In this document: piece by piece, positions 42,792 through 53,886 of the stretch
How the letters are laid out: each line of letters begins with the position of its first letter
How positions within the stretch are numbered: the stretch's first letter is position 1
Assembly: GCF_006716115.1 (NCBI RefSeq)
Contig: NZ_VFOO01000001.1
Span: 1,612,001-1,676,000 of the forward strand
Reading direction: 5' to 3'
Length of the DNA stretch: 64,000 nt
Origin: Subtercola boreus
Lineage (GTDB): Bacteria; Actinomycetota; Actinomycetes; Actinomycetales; Microbacteriaceae
Notes under the pieces: generated by a model
Told to the model about the DNA's origin: nothing
What the model saw: the letters and a program-made list of their open reading frames with translations, nothing else
Database searches by the model: none
Position numbers and translations under genes: made by a program

Positions 42792-43019
42792 TCACTGAGG
42801 CTTCTCGGCGATGAGGCGCTTCTCGCGCCGCTGCCGCAACTGCGTGATGCGGACGAAGCCGAGAAGGCCCGTCACAGGCGCGAAGAGGATGAGCAGCCAA
42901 CCGATGGAGTTGCCGTTGACGAGTTGCACGATCCCGGCGACGAGGAGTGCGACGGCGAACGCGACGTAGACGCCCGTCAGCACGTTCTCCAGCACAGAGG
43001 GCGGCTTGTCGGTGCTCAT
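42792..43019 (-). CDS. small two-TM membrane protein
   Basis: A 75-residue protein with two TM helices (about 13-33 LTGVYVAFAVALLVAGIVQL, and 38-55 IGWLLILFAPVTGLLGFV) and a charged C-terminus RITQLRQRREKRLIAEKP. No catalytic motif. It ends four bases from the plus-strand dehydrogenase stop (convergent) and has its own promoter region next to the tRNA-Pro terminator. Function unknown. Confidence 0.78.
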   Translation of the reverse strand: MSTDKPPSVLENVLTGVYVAFAVALLVAGIVQLVNGNSIGWLLILFAPVTGLLGFVRITQLRQRREKRLIAEKPQ

Positions 43020-43055
43020 GCGTGCAGCCTACCGACGGGCACCCCGGGAACGACA

Positions 43056-43089
43056 GAGCCCCGACAGAATCTGAATCCTGTCGGGGCTC
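43056..43089 (-). terminator. intrinsic terminator of tRNA-Pro
   Basis: A perfect 12-bp stem (GAGCCCCGACAG / CTGTCGGGGCTC) with a 10-base loop lies immediately 3' of the minus-strand tRNA. A T-rich run is present only on the plus-strand side, so the hairpin may also act in the other direction. Confidence 0.75.
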
Positions 43090-43095
43090 TTGTTG

Positions 43096-43169
43096 TCGGG
43101 CTGACAGGATTTGAACCTGCGACCCCCTGACCCCCAGTCAGGTGCGCTACCAAGCTGCGCTACAGCCCG
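43096..43169 (-). tRNA. tRNA-Pro (GGG)
   Basis: On the minus strand the sequence folds into a cloverleaf. The acceptor stem is CGGGCTG/CAGCCCG with discriminator A. The D-arm is GCGCAGCTTGGTAGCGC, the anticodon stem CCTGA/TCAGG with loop CTGGGGG (anticodon GGG), and the T-arm has GGTTCAAATCC. The encoded gene lacks CCA. Length (74 bases before CCA) is normal. Confidence 0.95.
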
Positions 43170-43250
43170 TGGGTGGGATGACAACTTGTCCATATTAGCC
43201 CAACCGGCGGGCCGCCGCGAACCGCTCGGGTATGCCCACGCGACTCAGGG

Positions 43251-43809
43251 TCAGACGAGTGCAGCCTCACCCGTGAACACCTGCACGATGGTCGGGGCAT
43301 CCCCTGCCGCCGCCACGACCTCGATCACATCACCGGCCTCGATCGTGCCCGGCGTCACCACGGAGGTACGCGCCGGGTCGCCCGGCGGCGGTGAAGCGCT
43401 TCACCCAGCCCCGTTCATCCGCTCCCCCGACCCAGCGGGCGAAGGTCTGGCAGGGCGTCCGTGGCATGCTGACCTCGACGACGACCTTGGCACCGATTCG
43501 CCATCGGGAGCCGATCGGCGCGTTCGACACGTCGACTCCGGATACGCGGAGGTTCTCGCCGAACCAGCCTGGCGGCAGCGTCCGGCCGAGCTGCGATTCC
43601 CAGTACGCGGCATCGTCGGACGAGTACACGTAGAGCGCCTTGTCTTCGCCGCCGTGGTGCTTCCGATCGGCTTGCGCGTCAGCGTACAACCCGAGCGGAC
43701 GCACCTTCACGGGCCCCCCGACCGGCCGCTTGTCGATAGCGGTCACGCCGACCGTGCCCGGATCCGCCCGCAACCCATGCACCACGCACGCCGCCACCAA
43801 CACGCCCAC
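43251..43809 (-). pseudogene. MOSC-domain protein, frameshifted near its 3' end
   Basis: From a GTG at 43809 (GGGAGG five bases before it) the frame encodes VGVTAIDKRPVGGPVKV, a KHHGGEDKALYVYS block, GWFGENLRVSGVDVS and VSMPRTPCQTFARW, a MOSC domain with its conserved Cys. MOSC proteins handle sulfur bound to molybdenum cofactor or related substrates. After AYLR (about 43364) the frame goes to an early stop. A shift to the next frame restores VTPGTIEAGDVIEVV and a normal end at 43251. This is either an inactivating two-base loss (or one-base gain) or a sequencing error. The rest looks intact. Confidence 0.8.
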
Positions 43810-43855
43810 AGAAGCCTCCCGAACTCTCCCGGCCACCCTACCAACCCCCAAACGC

Positions 43856-43919
43856 CAATCGAGTGGGCGGTTTGGGCCCCGAATCGTAGATTTTGGGGCC
43901 CAAACTGCCCACTCGATTG
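43856..43919. repeat. 25-bp near-perfect inverted repeat
   Basis: The arms 43856-43880 and 43895-43919 are complementary at 24 of 25 positions, with a 14-base A/T-rich loop. It lies between the MOSC gene start and the der stop. It would form a very strong hairpin and may terminate der transcription. The long arms, however, look more like a dispersed palindrome or small mobile repeat than a standard terminator. Confidence 0.75.
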
Positions 43920-43935
43920 AGAGAGGGGGGGTGGG

Positions 43936-45474
43936 TCAGCGCTTGCGCTTCTCGCGCACCCGCATGTTGACGTTCACGGGGCTGCCCTCGAAGCCCCAGA
44001 TCTCGCGAAGGCGACGGGTGATGTAGCGGCGGTAGCCAGGGTCGAGGAACCCGGTCGTGAAGAGCACGAAGGTCGGCGGGCGCGAAGACGCCTGGGTGCC
44101 GAACAGGATGCGCGGCTGCTTGCCGCCGCGAACGGGGTGAGGATGCTCGGCCGTGAGCTCGGCGAGGAACGCGTTGAACTTTCCGGTCGGAATCCGCGTG
44201 TCCCACGACTCGAGTGCCAGCTCCAAGGCCGGAACCAGCTTCTCCATGTGCCGCCCGGTCTTCGCCGAGATGTTCACGCGCGGCGCCCACGACACGTGTG
44301 CGAGATCCTGTTCGATCTCGCGTTCGAGGTATCGGCGGCGTTCGTCGTCGAGCAGGTCCCACTTGTTGAAGGCGAGCACCAGCGCGCGGCCCGATTCGAG
44401 CACGAGGTCGATGATGCGAACATCCTGCTCGCTCACCGGCTGCGACACATCGATCATGACGACGGCGACTTCGGCCTTCTCGAGGGCAGCCGAGGTGCGG
44501 AGCGACGCGTAGAAGTCGGCGCCCTGCTGCAGGTGAACCCGGCGACGGATGCCCGCGGTGTCGACGAAGCGCCAGATCTTGCCAGCGATCTCGACCTGCT
44601 CGTCGACGGGGTCGCGGGTGGTGCCCGCGAGTTCGTTCACAACGACCCGTTCCTCGCCTGCGGCGCGGTTCAGGAGAGACGACTTGCCGACGTTCGGACG
44701 GCCGAGGATGGCGACGCGGCGCGGCCCGCCGACCTCCTGCTTGGCGACGGCCGAGACCTCGGGCAGGACCTTCATGATCTGGTCGAGCAGGTCGGCGACG
44801 CCGCGGCCGTGGAGGGCCGAGACGGGGTACGGGTTGCCGAGGCCGAGCGACCAGAGGGAGGCCGCGTTCGGCTCCTGGCGCACGTCGTCGATCTTGTTCG
44901 CTGCGACGAAGACGGGGCGCTTGGTCTTCCGGAGCATGCGCACGACGTGCTCGTCTGTCGCGGTCGGCCCGACGTTGGCGTCGACGACGAAGAGCACGGC
45001 GTCGGCCAGGTCGATGGCGATCTCGGCCTGGGCGGCGACCGAGGCGTCGATTCCCCGGGCATCCGGTTCCCAGCCGCCGGTGTCGACGATGGTGAAGTGG
45101 CGCCCGGCCCACTCGGCCTTGTAGTTGACGCGGTCGCGCGTCACACCGGGGGTGTCTTCAACGACTGCCTCACGGCGACCGATGATGCGGTTGACGAGCG
45201 CCGACTTGCCGACGTTCGGGCGGCCGACGATCGCCAGCACGGGCAGGGCCGGCAGGTAGGTGATCGCGTCGGGGTCGTCGCTGGCGGCCTCGAGGATGGC
45301 GAGGTCGTCGTCGCCGAGGTCGTAGTCGGCGAGGCCGCTCCGCAGGGCATCCGCTCGCCGGGTGACGAGGTCTTCGTCGAGGTCGCTGAGGCGCTCGACG
45401 ACCGCGCTCGAGACCTCGGGGTACTCGTCGTACTCGCCGTCGGTGTCTTTGTCAGCGCTGTGTATATTGACCAT
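43936..45474 (-). CDS. der: ribosome-assembly GTPase Der (EngA)
   Basis: A 512-residue protein with two tandem GTPase domains. Domain 1: [13 protein letters not shown] (about residue 84), GVTRDRV, DTGGW, NKID. Domain 2: [40 protein letters not shown]-terminal KH-like domain ends with MRVREKRKR. Der is needed for 50S subunit maturation. About 75 acidic residues precede domain 1, an extension usual in actinobacteria. GAAGG lies before the ATG at 45474. The start lies inside the 3' end of cmk, as is common in this group. Confidence 0.97.
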   Translation of the reverse strand: MVNIHSADKDTDGEYDEYPEVSSAVVERLSDLDEDLVTRRADALRSGLADYDLGDDDLAILEAASDDPDAITYLPALPVLAIVGRPNVGKSALVNRIIGRREAVVEDTPGVTRDRVNYKAEWAGRHFTIVDTGGWEPDARGIDASVAAQAEIAIDLADAVLFVVDANVGPTATDEHVVRMLRKTKRPVFVAANKIDDVRQEPNAASLWSLGLGNPYPVSALHGRGVADLLDQIMKVLPEVSAVAKQEVGGPRRVAILGRPNVGKSSLLNRAAGEERVVVNELAGTTRDPVDEQVEIAGKIWRFVDTAGIRRRVHLQQGADFYASLRTSAALEKAEVAVVMIDVSQPVSEQDVRIIDLVLESGRALVLAFNKWDLLDDERRRYLEREIEQDLAHVSWAPRVNISAKTGRHMEKLVPALELALESWDTRIPTGKFNAFLAELTAEHPHPVRGGKQPRILFGTQASSRPPTFVLFTTGFLDPGYRRYITRRLREIWGFEGSPVNVNMRVREKRKR

Positions 45475-46165
45475 CTGAAGCCTTCGTTCGTGCAAGAGTG
45501 ACAACTTCAACCACCGCTTGCACGGTCTGGCCGAAGTCGAGTTCGGTGGAGTCGACGGTGGTGACCCCGTCTGCGGCATTCATGAAGTCGACGACCCGGG
45601 AGTCGGCCCGGTCACGAGATCTCAGCTGTTCGCCGACAACGGCGGCCGTCGATCCGACAATTTCTGCTGAACGCCTCTTCATTCTAGCGTCTTCTGACGC
45701 CGTGAGCAGGATCCGGCTGGTCGCATCGGGTGCGACGACCGTTGTGATGTCCCGTCCCTCGACCACGATGCCGGGCCGCGGAGTCGAAGCGATGGTGCGC
45801 CGGAACAGCGCGGTGAGGTGTGAACGCACCTCGGGCAGCCGCGCCACCAGCCGCACCTCGCTCGTCACCCACGGCTCCCGGATGGCGATCGTCACGTCGT
45901 CGGGCCCGACCTTCACGAAGTAATGGTCGGGGTCGGTGCCGATGGCGAAGTCGAACTCGGGCAGCGAAGCCACGACGACCTCGGGGTTCTCGGCGTCGAG
46001 GCCGCGGTCGAGCAGCATCCACGCGAGCGCGCGATAGGCGGCCCCGGTGTCGAGGTACGCGAAGCCGAGTTCCCGCGCGGCGCCCTTGCTCACGCTCGAC
46101 TTTCCGCTGCCGGCCGGCCCGTCGATCGCCACGACGATCTTCTCTGTCACGTCAGTCCCGTTCAT
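45452..46165 (-). CDS. cmk: cytidylate kinase
   Basis: A 237-residue kinase phosphorylating CMP and dCMP. The P-loop is [28 protein letters not shown], then [15 protein letters not shown] (catalytic/CMP-binding) and a lid (RMKRRSAE). The ATG at 46165 overlaps the tyrA stop (ATGA); der begins within its last codons. The three genes are translationally linked. Confidence 0.96.
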   Translation of the reverse strand: MNGTDVTEKIVVAIDGPAGSGKSSVSKGAARELGFAYLDTGAAYRALAWMLLDRGLDAENPEVVVASLPEFDFAIGTDPDHYFVKVGPDDVTIAIREPWVTSEVRLVARLPEVRSHLTALFRRTIASTPRPGIVVEGRDITTVVAPDATSRILLTASEDARMKRRSAEIVGSTAAVVGEQLRSRDRADSRVVDFMNAADGVTTVDSTELDFGQTVQAVVEVVTLARTKASDGQYTQR

Positions 46166-47244
46166 CCTGCAATCCGCCAACCACGTTCGCCCAGCCACTC
46201 TGTCAGCCCGGCGAGCGCCTCCGGCAGCACCGCGATCTCCGCGAGCCCGATCTCGGCCCCCGGCGAGTGCTCCAGCCGGAGGTCTTCGAGGTTCACCCCG
46301 GCCGCACCGATGTCGGACACCAGTCGTGCGAGTTCACCCGGCCGGTCATCCACCATCACCACCAGCTGCGCATACCGGCGGTCCTGTCCGTGCTTGCCGG
46401 GGATCCGCGCCACCCCGACGTTGCCGCCGAGCAGTTCTTCAGCGAGCCTGCGCCGCGCTCCTACAGCCTCGGGCGCGTCGAGCGTCTCGATGACACGGTC
46501 GAGATCCGACCGGAACGACTTCAGGATGCCCACCACAGGCCCCGCGTTCGCCCCGAGGATCTGCACCCAGAGCCCCGGATCGCTCGCCGCAACCCGTGTC
46601 ACATCGCGGAGCCCCTGCCCGGCGAGGTTCACCGCGACACCCGGAGCGTCGGTCAGCCGCCGGGCCATCAGCGTCGACACGACCTGCGGAACGTGCGACA
46701 CCAGCGCCACACTCGCGTCGTGCGCTTCAGGGGTCATCTCGACGAGCGAAGCCCCGAGGTCGAGGATGAGGTCGTCGATGACCCCGCCCCGCTGGTACGA
46801 GATGCCGTCGTGCGCCGCGACGACCCAGGGCCGCCCGAGAAACAGGTCCGCGCGCCCCTGCAGCGGCCCGCCCCGCTCGCGCCCGGCCATCGGGTGGGTG
46901 CCGATGTAGCGCGACACGTCGGCTCCGGATGCCCGGAGTTCGTGCAGCACGCTGAGCTTCACACTCGCGACATCCGTCACGGTCGCGTGCGGGAAGGCCT
47001 CGAGTTCGGCAGCGACGACGTGCGCGGTGACATCGGGCGGAACGCAGACGACGATGAGGGTGGGGTGGTCATCCGGAGCCGCGGGGCGCCCCGCGCCATA
47101 GTCGACCGCGATGCTGATGTGGGTGGGCGAGGCGTCGGCCACGATCACGTCGACGCCGCGGGCGCGGAGGCCGAGCCCGATGCTGGTGCCGAGCAGGCCC
47201 GCACCGACGATCCGCACCGAGCCGGTCAGCCGGCTCTCAACCAC
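46162..47244 (-). CDS. tyrA: prephenate dehydrogenase with C-terminal ACT-like domain
   Basis: A 360-residue enzyme making 4-hydroxyphenylpyruvate for tyrosine. NAD motif [32 protein letters not shown]; catalytic-region [12 protein letters not shown]; and [13 protein letters not shown]. The last 70 residues ([20 protein letters not shown]) form an ACT-type regulatory domain. The GTG at 47244 overlaps the rluB end by eight bases. Confidence 0.94.
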   Translation of the reverse strand: MVESRLTGSVRIVGAGLLGTSIGLGLRARGVDVIVADASPTHISIAVDYGAGRPAAPDDHPTLIVVCVPPDVTAHVVAAELEAFPHATVTDVASVKLSVLHELRASGADVSRYIGTHPMAGRERGGPLQGRADLFLGRPWVVAAHDGISYQRGGVIDDLILDLGASLVEMTPEAHDASVALVSHVPQVVSTLMARRLTDAPGVAVNLAGQGLRDVTRVAASDPGLWVQILGANAGPVVGILKSFRSDLDRVIETLDAPEAVGARRRLAEELLGGNVGVARIPGKHGQDRRYAQLVVMVDDRPGELARLVSDIGAAGVNLEDLRLEHSPGAEIGLAEIAVLPEALAGLTEWLGERGWRIAG

Positions 47245-48052
47245 GGTCGGCCGCGCCCTTCGAGCCGGCCGGGCCGGACGCGGCAGCGCCCTTCGCCTCG
47301 CGCGACAGCGTCAGCAGTGCCCCGAGCTCCTCGCGTGTGAGGTCGCGCAGCTCCCCCGCCTTCAGCGACCCGAGGTGCAGCGGGCCGAACTGCCGCCGCA
47401 CGAGCTCGATCACCGGGTGGCCGACCTCTTCGAGCATCCGCCGGACGATGCGGTTGCGCCCCGAGTGCAGCGTCACTTCGACGAGGCTGGAGGAGTTCGA
47501 CGAGTCGAGCAGGCGAGCCTTGTCGGCGACGATCGGGCCGTCGTCGAGGTCGACGCCCTTCGTCAGCTTCGCGATGGTCTGCGGCGCGACGCGCCCCTCG
47601 ACCTGCGCGATGTACGTCTTCATGACCCCGAACGACGGGTGTGCGAGCACGTGTGCGAGTTCGCCGTCATTGGTCAGGATGAGCAGCCCGCTCGTCTCGG
47701 CGTCGAGCCGGCCCACATTGAAGAGCCGCTCCTCGTACTGCGAGGTGAAGCGGGAGAGGTCGGGCCGGCCGTGCTGGTCGGAGAGCGACGAGACGATGCC
47801 CACGGGCTTGTTCAGCAGCACGTAGCGCTTCGTCGTGTCGAGCTGGACGGCCGTGTTGTCGACGGCGACCTTGTCGGTGTCGGGATGGATCCGACGCCCG
47901 AGTTCCCGCACGACCTCGCCGTTCACCCGCACGCGACCGGCCGTGATGAGCTCCTCGGAGACCCGCCGCGATGCCACGCCGGCGGCGGCGAGCACCTTCT
48001 GCAGGCGAACACCGTCGGGAGCCGGGCGCTCGGATTCACTGGAACTGGTCAT
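47237..48052 (-). CDS. rluB: ribosomal large-subunit pseudouridine synthase RluB-type
   Basis: A 271-residue protein. An S4 RNA-binding domain (RLQKVLAAAGVASRRVSEEL) is followed by the catalytic GRLDAETSGLLILTNDGE (Asp nucleophile), then the RNRIVRRMLEEVGHPVIEL block. It isomerises a uridine in 23S rRNA. The ATG at 48052 is preferred; scpB ends inside its first codons. The Ala/Gly-rich C-terminus carries no known domain. Confidence 0.94.
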   Translation of the reverse strand: MTSSSESERPAPDGVRLQKVLAAAGVASRRVSEELITAGRVRVNGEVVRELGRRIHPDTDKVAVDNTAVQLDTTKRYVLLNKPVGIVSSLSDQHGRPDLSRFTSQYEERLFNVGRLDAETSGLLILTNDGELAHVLAHPSFGVMKTYIAQVEGRVAPQTIAKLTKGVDLDDGPIVADKARLLDSSNSSSLVEVTLHSGRNRIVRRMLEEVGHPVIELVRRQFGPLHLGSLKAGELRDLTREELGALLTLSREAKGAAASGPAGSKGAADRG

Positions 48053-48689
48053 CGAAACCTTCCGCACCATCGGCGAGGAGTGGTGAGATCTTGGGGAGCT
48101 CGTCAAGCGTGTTGATGCCGAGCTGGGTCAGAAGCACGTCTGTCGTTCCATAGTAAATGGCGCCCGTCTCACCGTCGGTCGAGACCTCGGTGATGAGGCC
48201 GCGCCCGAGCAGCGTGCGCACGACCGAGTCGACGTTCACGGCGCGGATCGACGCGATCGCACTCCGCGTGATGGGCTGCTTGTAGGCGATCACCGAGAGC
48301 GTCTCGAGGGCCGCCTGGGAGAGTTTCGACGGGTTCTCGGTCACGACGAAGTCGCGAACGACCTGGTCGTACTCGCGCCGCACATAGAGCCGCCAACCGC
48401 CGGCGACCTCCCGCAATTCGAACCCGCGGCGGATGCCGCCGTTCGCCCCGTTGTAGTCGGCAACCAGCCGCTCGATGGTCTGCCTGACGGCGGCAACCGG
48501 CCGCGCGAGGGCTGTGGCGAGGGTCATCAGGCTCTGCGGCTCGTCGGCGACGGTCAGGATCGCTTCGAGCGCGCGTTCGAGGTCGAGTGGATGATCATCC
48601 GGAGCCTGCTCGGAAGGCACCGCGGGCACGGTGACGGCTTCGGGTACCTCGGCAGCGACGGCGTCGGCGGGCACGGTCTCAGTTGTCAT
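48036..48689 (-). CDS. scpB: segregation and condensation protein ScpB
   Basis: A 217-residue protein with two winged-helix domains: ALEAILTVADEPQSLMTLA and SKLSQAALETLSVIAYKQPI followed by SIRAVNVDSVVRTLLGRGLI, the ScpB hallmark. It partners ScpA and SMC in chromosome organisation. The first 30 residues are Val/Ala/Pro-rich. It overlaps scpA by 11 bases and rluB by 17. Confidence 0.96.
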   Translation of the reverse strand: MTTETVPADAVAAEVPEAVTVPAVPSEQAPDDHPLDLERALEAILTVADEPQSLMTLATALARPVAAVRQTIERLVADYNGANGGIRRGFELREVAGGWRLYVRREYDQVVRDFVVTENPSKLSQAALETLSVIAYKQPITRSAIASIRAVNVDSVVRTLLGRGLITEVSTDGETGAIYYGTTDVLLTQLGINTLDELPKISPLLADGAEGFDDQFQ

Positions 48690-49524
48690 AGTCGGCCCCC
48701 AGGTTGGAGAGGTTCTCCTCCGACCAGCTCTCGGCCGTCCAGCGGATGGTGAGTTCGCCGAGCGGCTCCAGCTGCTCGAACGCGATCGCGGCATGCCGGT
48801 AGAGCTCCAGCACAGCGAGGAACCGTGCCACGACGATCCCCTTCTCGAGGATTCCCTCGATCAGCCGCCGGAACGACACCGGCTCCCCCGACCGCAGCGC
48901 CGTCACGACGTGGGCCGCCTGCTCCCGGATGCTCACCAGCGGTGCGTGCAGGTGCTCGAGCCCCACCACCGGAACCTCGCGCGGCGTCAGCGCGAATACT
49001 GCGAGCGCCGCGAAGTCGTCGGGGCTCAGCGACCAGACGAGCTCAGGCGTCTGCTGCCGGAACCTCTCCTCCAACCGCACGACGCGAGCATGGCGCCGCC
49101 CCTCCTCGTCGAGGTGCGAGGCGAACCACTGCGACACCTGTTTGAAGGCCCGGTACTGCAGCAGCCTCGCGAACAGCAGGTCGCGGGCCTCGAGCAGGGC
49201 CACATCTTCGGCGTCGACGAGCTCACCCTGTGGCAGCAGCCCGACGATCTTCAGGTCGAGCAGGGTCGCCGCCACGACGAGGAACTCGGATGCCCGTTCG
49301 AGCTCCTCCTCGGAATCGAGGTTCCGCAGATAGCTCAGAAACTCGTCGGTGACCGCACTCAGGGCGATCTCGGTGATGTCGACCTCGTGCTTCGAGATCA
49401 GCGAGAGCAACAGGTCGAACGGCCCCTCGAAGTTCGCCAGACTGAGCGAGAACCCGGGAGCAGCGGGCGCGACATCTCGAGCCCCACCCTCAGCAACCAG
49501 TACGGCCCTAGGCGACCGCGCCAC
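48679..49524 (-). CDS. scpA: segregation and condensation protein ScpA (kleisin)
   Basis: A 281-residue kleisin. The hallmark ANFEGPFDLLLSLISKHEVD is near residue 30, followed by SYLRNLDSEEELERASEFLV and helices ending FLAVLELYRHAAIAFEQL. ScpA bridges SMC heads with ScpB. The GTG at 49524 overlaps the parA stop by 17 bases. The short variable N-terminus (about 25 residues) is usual. Confidence 0.96.
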   Translation of the reverse strand: MARSPRAVLVAEGGARDVAPAAPGFSLSLANFEGPFDLLLSLISKHEVDITEIALSAVTDEFLSYLRNLDSEEELERASEFLVVAATLLDLKIVGLLPQGELVDAEDVALLEARDLLFARLLQYRAFKQVSQWFASHLDEEGRRHARVVRLEERFRQQTPELVWSLSPDDFAALAVFALTPREVPVVGLEHLHAPLVSIREQAAHVVTALRSGEPVSFRRLIEGILEKGIVVARFLAVLELYRHAAIAFEQLEPLGELTIRWTAESWSEENLSNLGADYDN

Positions 49525-50416
49525 GGAAGACCAGTTCTCGGGCCAGCTGGCGGTAGGCGTTCGCCGCCGGGTGATCGGGGGCGAACTGGGTGATCGGGGT
49601 GCCGGAGACGCTCGCGTCGGGGAACTTGATGGTTCGCCCGATCACGGTCTCGAGCACCTCGGGCCCGAACGCGTCGACCACGCGCTGCATGACCTCACGT
49701 GAGTGCAGGGTGCGCGAGTCGTACATCGTGGCGAGGATGCCGTCGAGCTTGATGGCCGGGTTCAGCCGGTCTTTCACCTTCTCGATGGTCTCGACGAGCA
49801 GTGCGACGCCGCGGAGAGCGAAGAACTCGCATTCGAGAGGGATCAGCACGCCGTGGCTCGCGGTCAGCGCGTTCACGGTCAGCAGGCCGAGCGACGGCTG
49901 GCAGTCGATCAGGATGACGTCGTACTCGTCGCTGACCTTCCGCAGCACCCGCGCGAGGATCGTCTCGCGGGCGACCTCGCTGATGAGGTGTACCTCGGCG
50001 GCCGACAGGTCGATGTTCGCCGGGATGATGTCGAAGTTCGGCACACTGGTGTGCCTGATCACGTTGTGGGGGTCTTTCTCGGTGCCGAGCAGCAGGTCGT
50101 AGATCGTCAGGCTGTCGTGGGTGTCGACGCCGAGACCGGCCGAGAGCGCGCCCTGCGGGTCGAAGTCGATGGCGAGAACGCGCCGGCCGTCATCCGCCAG
50201 CGTGGCGCCGAGGTTCACGGTGGTCGTGGTCTTGCCGACGCCACCCTTCTGGTTGCAGAGCGAGATGATGCGGGCGGGCCCGTGGCTCTTCAAGGGGGCG
50301 GGCTGCGGGAAGACCCGCAGCGGCCGGCCTGTGGGGCCGAGAACGGGCGCCTCAAGGCCCGGAAGCTCAGACGCACCCTGTTTCTCGAGTGCACTGGCGT
50401 TCTTCTTGGCCGTCAC
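49508..50416 (-). CDS. ParA-family chromosome-partition ATPase
   Basis: A 302-residue Walker-type ATPase. The deviant Walker A is CNQKGGVGKTTTTVNLGATL (about residue 54), with ALAIDFDPQG-like VLAIDFDPQGALSAGLG and ILIDCQPSLGLLTVNAL. A 45-residue N-terminal extension precedes the core. It binds DNA cooperatively in its ATP form. No parB gene lies next to it, which fits the ParA paralogue found in actinobacterial scp operons rather than the origin-linked parA. GTG start. Confidence 0.9.
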   Translation of the reverse strand: MTAKKNASALEKQGASELPGLEAPVLGPTGRPLRVFPQPAPLKSHGPARIISLCNQKGGVGKTTTTVNLGATLADDGRRVLAIDFDPQGALSAGLGVDTHDSLTIYDLLLGTEKDPHNVIRHTSVPNFDIIPANIDLSAAEVHLISEVARETILARVLRKVSDEYDVILIDCQPSLGLLTVNALTASHGVLIPLECEFFALRGVALLVETIEKVKDRLNPAIKLDGILATMYDSRTLHSREVMQRVVDAFGPEVLETVIGRTIKFPDASVSGTPITQFAPDHPAANAYRQLARELVFRGAVA

Positions 50417-50536
50417 AGGCGGTGCTCCTCACGTACCCCGACCTCTCCCAGGGCGGTGCCACGATTCTACTCGCGCGCACCGTCGCAACCTGCGAAGCGC
50501 GCCGTGCGCCGTGCCAGCTCCGCGGGAGACGAGCCG

Positions 50537-51463
50537 TCAGCGCGCCCGCGGATGCGCCGTCTGGTACATGTCCCGCAGCGTGTCGGCTGTCACCTGCGTG
50601 TATATCTGCGTCGTCGTCACCGACGCGTGCCCGAGCAGGTCCTGCACGACCCGCACATCCGCCCCGCCCGTGATCAGGTGCGTCGCGAACGAGTGGCGGA
50701 ACGTGTGAGGCGAGATGTGCGTCTCGAGCCCCGCGCGCTTCGCCGCCGACTGGATGACCAGCCACGCCCCCTGGCGACTCAGCCGGTCCCCGCGGAGCCC
50801 GAGGAACAGTGCTGGGGTCGCCTTCCCGCGCGCGGAGAACAGCGGACGGACCCGCACCAGGTACGTATCGAGCGCTGCTCGCGCGAAACTCCCCACCGGC
50901 ACGATCCGCTGCTTGCTGCCCTTGCCGACGACGCGCACGAAGTCGTCGTCGCTCCCCACATCGTCGACGTTCAGCGCCACGACTTCCGAGACCCGCGCAC
51001 CCGTCGCGTAGAGCAGCTCCAGCAGGGCGCGGTCGCGGAGCGCGATCGGATCGTCGCCTCCCGTGGACTCCAGCAGCGTCGTCATCTGGGCCATCGTGAT
51101 CGCTTTCGGCAGACGCATCCCGAGCTTCGGCGGCCTGACCTCCCGCGCAGCATCCGTCGCTGTCGTGCCCTCCTCGGCCAAGAACCGGTGCAGCCCCCGC
51201 ACCGACGACACGATCCGGGCCACGGATGTCGCGGCCAGCGGTTTGGCCGTGACACCCGCCTCGGGCAGCGTCTCGAGCTGCCGCGTGAAAGCGCCGATCT
51301 GCGTCTCGCTGATCTCTTCAGGGCGCTGGATGCCCGCAGCCGCCAGCCACGCCGCATACCGTCCGAGGTCCCGCCGGTAGGCGGCGAGCGTGTTCGCGGA
51401 GAGCCCCCGCTCGATCGTCACGTGGCGGAGGTAGCCGTCGATCACCTCGTCGAGCGTGGCCAC
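50537..51463 (-). CDS. xerD: tyrosine recombinase XerD
   Basis: A 308-residue tyrosine recombinase. The N-terminal SAM-like domain includes GLSANTLAAYRRDLGRYAAW. The catalytic residues are Arg in YATGARVSEVVAL, Lys in GKGSKQRIVPVG, His-x-x-Arg in PHTFRHSFATHLI, His in DLLGHASVTTTQIY and the Tyr nucleophile in the same block. It resolves chromosome dimers at dif with XerC. Context with parA and scpAB supports XerD rather than a phage integrase. Confidence 0.94.
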   Translation of the reverse strand: MATLDEVIDGYLRHVTIERGLSANTLAAYRRDLGRYAAWLAAAGIQRPEEISETQIGAFTRQLETLPEAGVTAKPLAATSVARIVSSVRGLHRFLAEEGTTATDAAREVRPPKLGMRLPKAITMAQMTTLLESTGGDDPIALRDRALLELLYATGARVSEVVALNVDDVGSDDDFVRVVGKGSKQRIVPVGSFARAALDTYLVRVRPLFSARGKATPALFLGLRGDRLSRQGAWLVIQSAAKRAGLETHISPHTFRHSFATHLITGGADVRVVQDLLGHASVTTTQIYTQVTADTLRDMYQTAHPRAR

Positions 51464-51481
51464 GGGCAGATCGTCCAGCCG

Positions 51482-52129
51482 TCAGGAGGCGTTCGGGTGC
51501 AGCCGGGACCACTCCGGCCACGGCGCATCGGCCGCGCCGAGCGAGGCCCAGCCGCGCGAACGGCTCGCCGCGAGCGCGAGCGACGCGATCACGAGGTTGG
51601 GATTCTGCAGCTCACGACGGAGCACGGCATCCACCACCTCGTCGAGGTCGACCCAGCGCACCTCGATGTCGGCCTCCTCGTCTTCCCGCTCGAACGCGTC
51701 GGCGGTCGGCCGCACGTCACGCGCCAGGTAGATGCGGATCAGTTCGTTGTTGCCGCCGGGCGTGGTCGCGTAGTCGGTGAGCACGTTCCAGCGGTCTGCC
51801 TCGAGGTCCGCCTCTTCGGCGAGCTCGCGCTTGGCCGCCGCTAGGAAGTCCTCGCCCGAGATGTCCAGGAGGCCGGCCGGGATCTCCCACTCGCGAGCAC
51901 GGATCGGGTGCCGGTACTGCTTGATCAGCAGCAGGCGGTCGTTCTCGTCGAGGGCGACGATCGCGACGGCACCGGTGTGGTCGACGAACTCCCGGACGGT
52001 GTCGGCACCGTTGTAGACGAACGTCTCCCGCCGCACATCCCAGATCTTGCCGTCGAAGACGACCTCGCTCGAGGTGATCCGCTGGTCGTCGGGCTCATCG
52101 CGGAGCGGCGACGGGATGCTCTCGGTCAC
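51482..52129 (-). CDS. NUDIX hydrolase, ADP-ribose pyrophosphatase type
   Basis: A 215-residue hydrolase. The Nudix box runs AGLLDISGEDFLAAAKREL followed by AEEADL. An N-terminal ADPRase-type domain (FDGKIWDVRRETF) is present, and GGNNELIRIYLA follows the box. It splits ADP-ribose or similar nucleoside diphosphate derivatives. It lies 11 bases after pyrG and 18 before xerD in the minus-strand operon. Confidence 0.92.
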   Translation of the reverse strand: MTESIPSPLRDEPDDQRITSSEVVFDGKIWDVRRETFVYNGADTVREFVDHTGAVAIVALDENDRLLLIKQYRHPIRAREWEIPAGLLDISGEDFLAAAKRELAEEADLEADRWNVLTDYATTPGGNNELIRIYLARDVRPTADAFEREDEEADIEVRWVDLDEVVDAVLRRELQNPNLVIASLALAASRSRGWASLGAADAPWPEWSRLHPNAS

Positions 52130-52140
52130 AACGGGCCTTC

Positions 52141-53856
<1,716 letters not shown>

Positions 53857-53886
53857 GGAGTTCCACTCTAACAGTACGGATGCCGG

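Noticed and set aside
50537-51463. Phage integrase / genomic island at the tRNA-Pro
   Set aside because: The recombinase fits XerD in sequence and context, is 7 kb from the tRNA, and no att-like duplication is seen.
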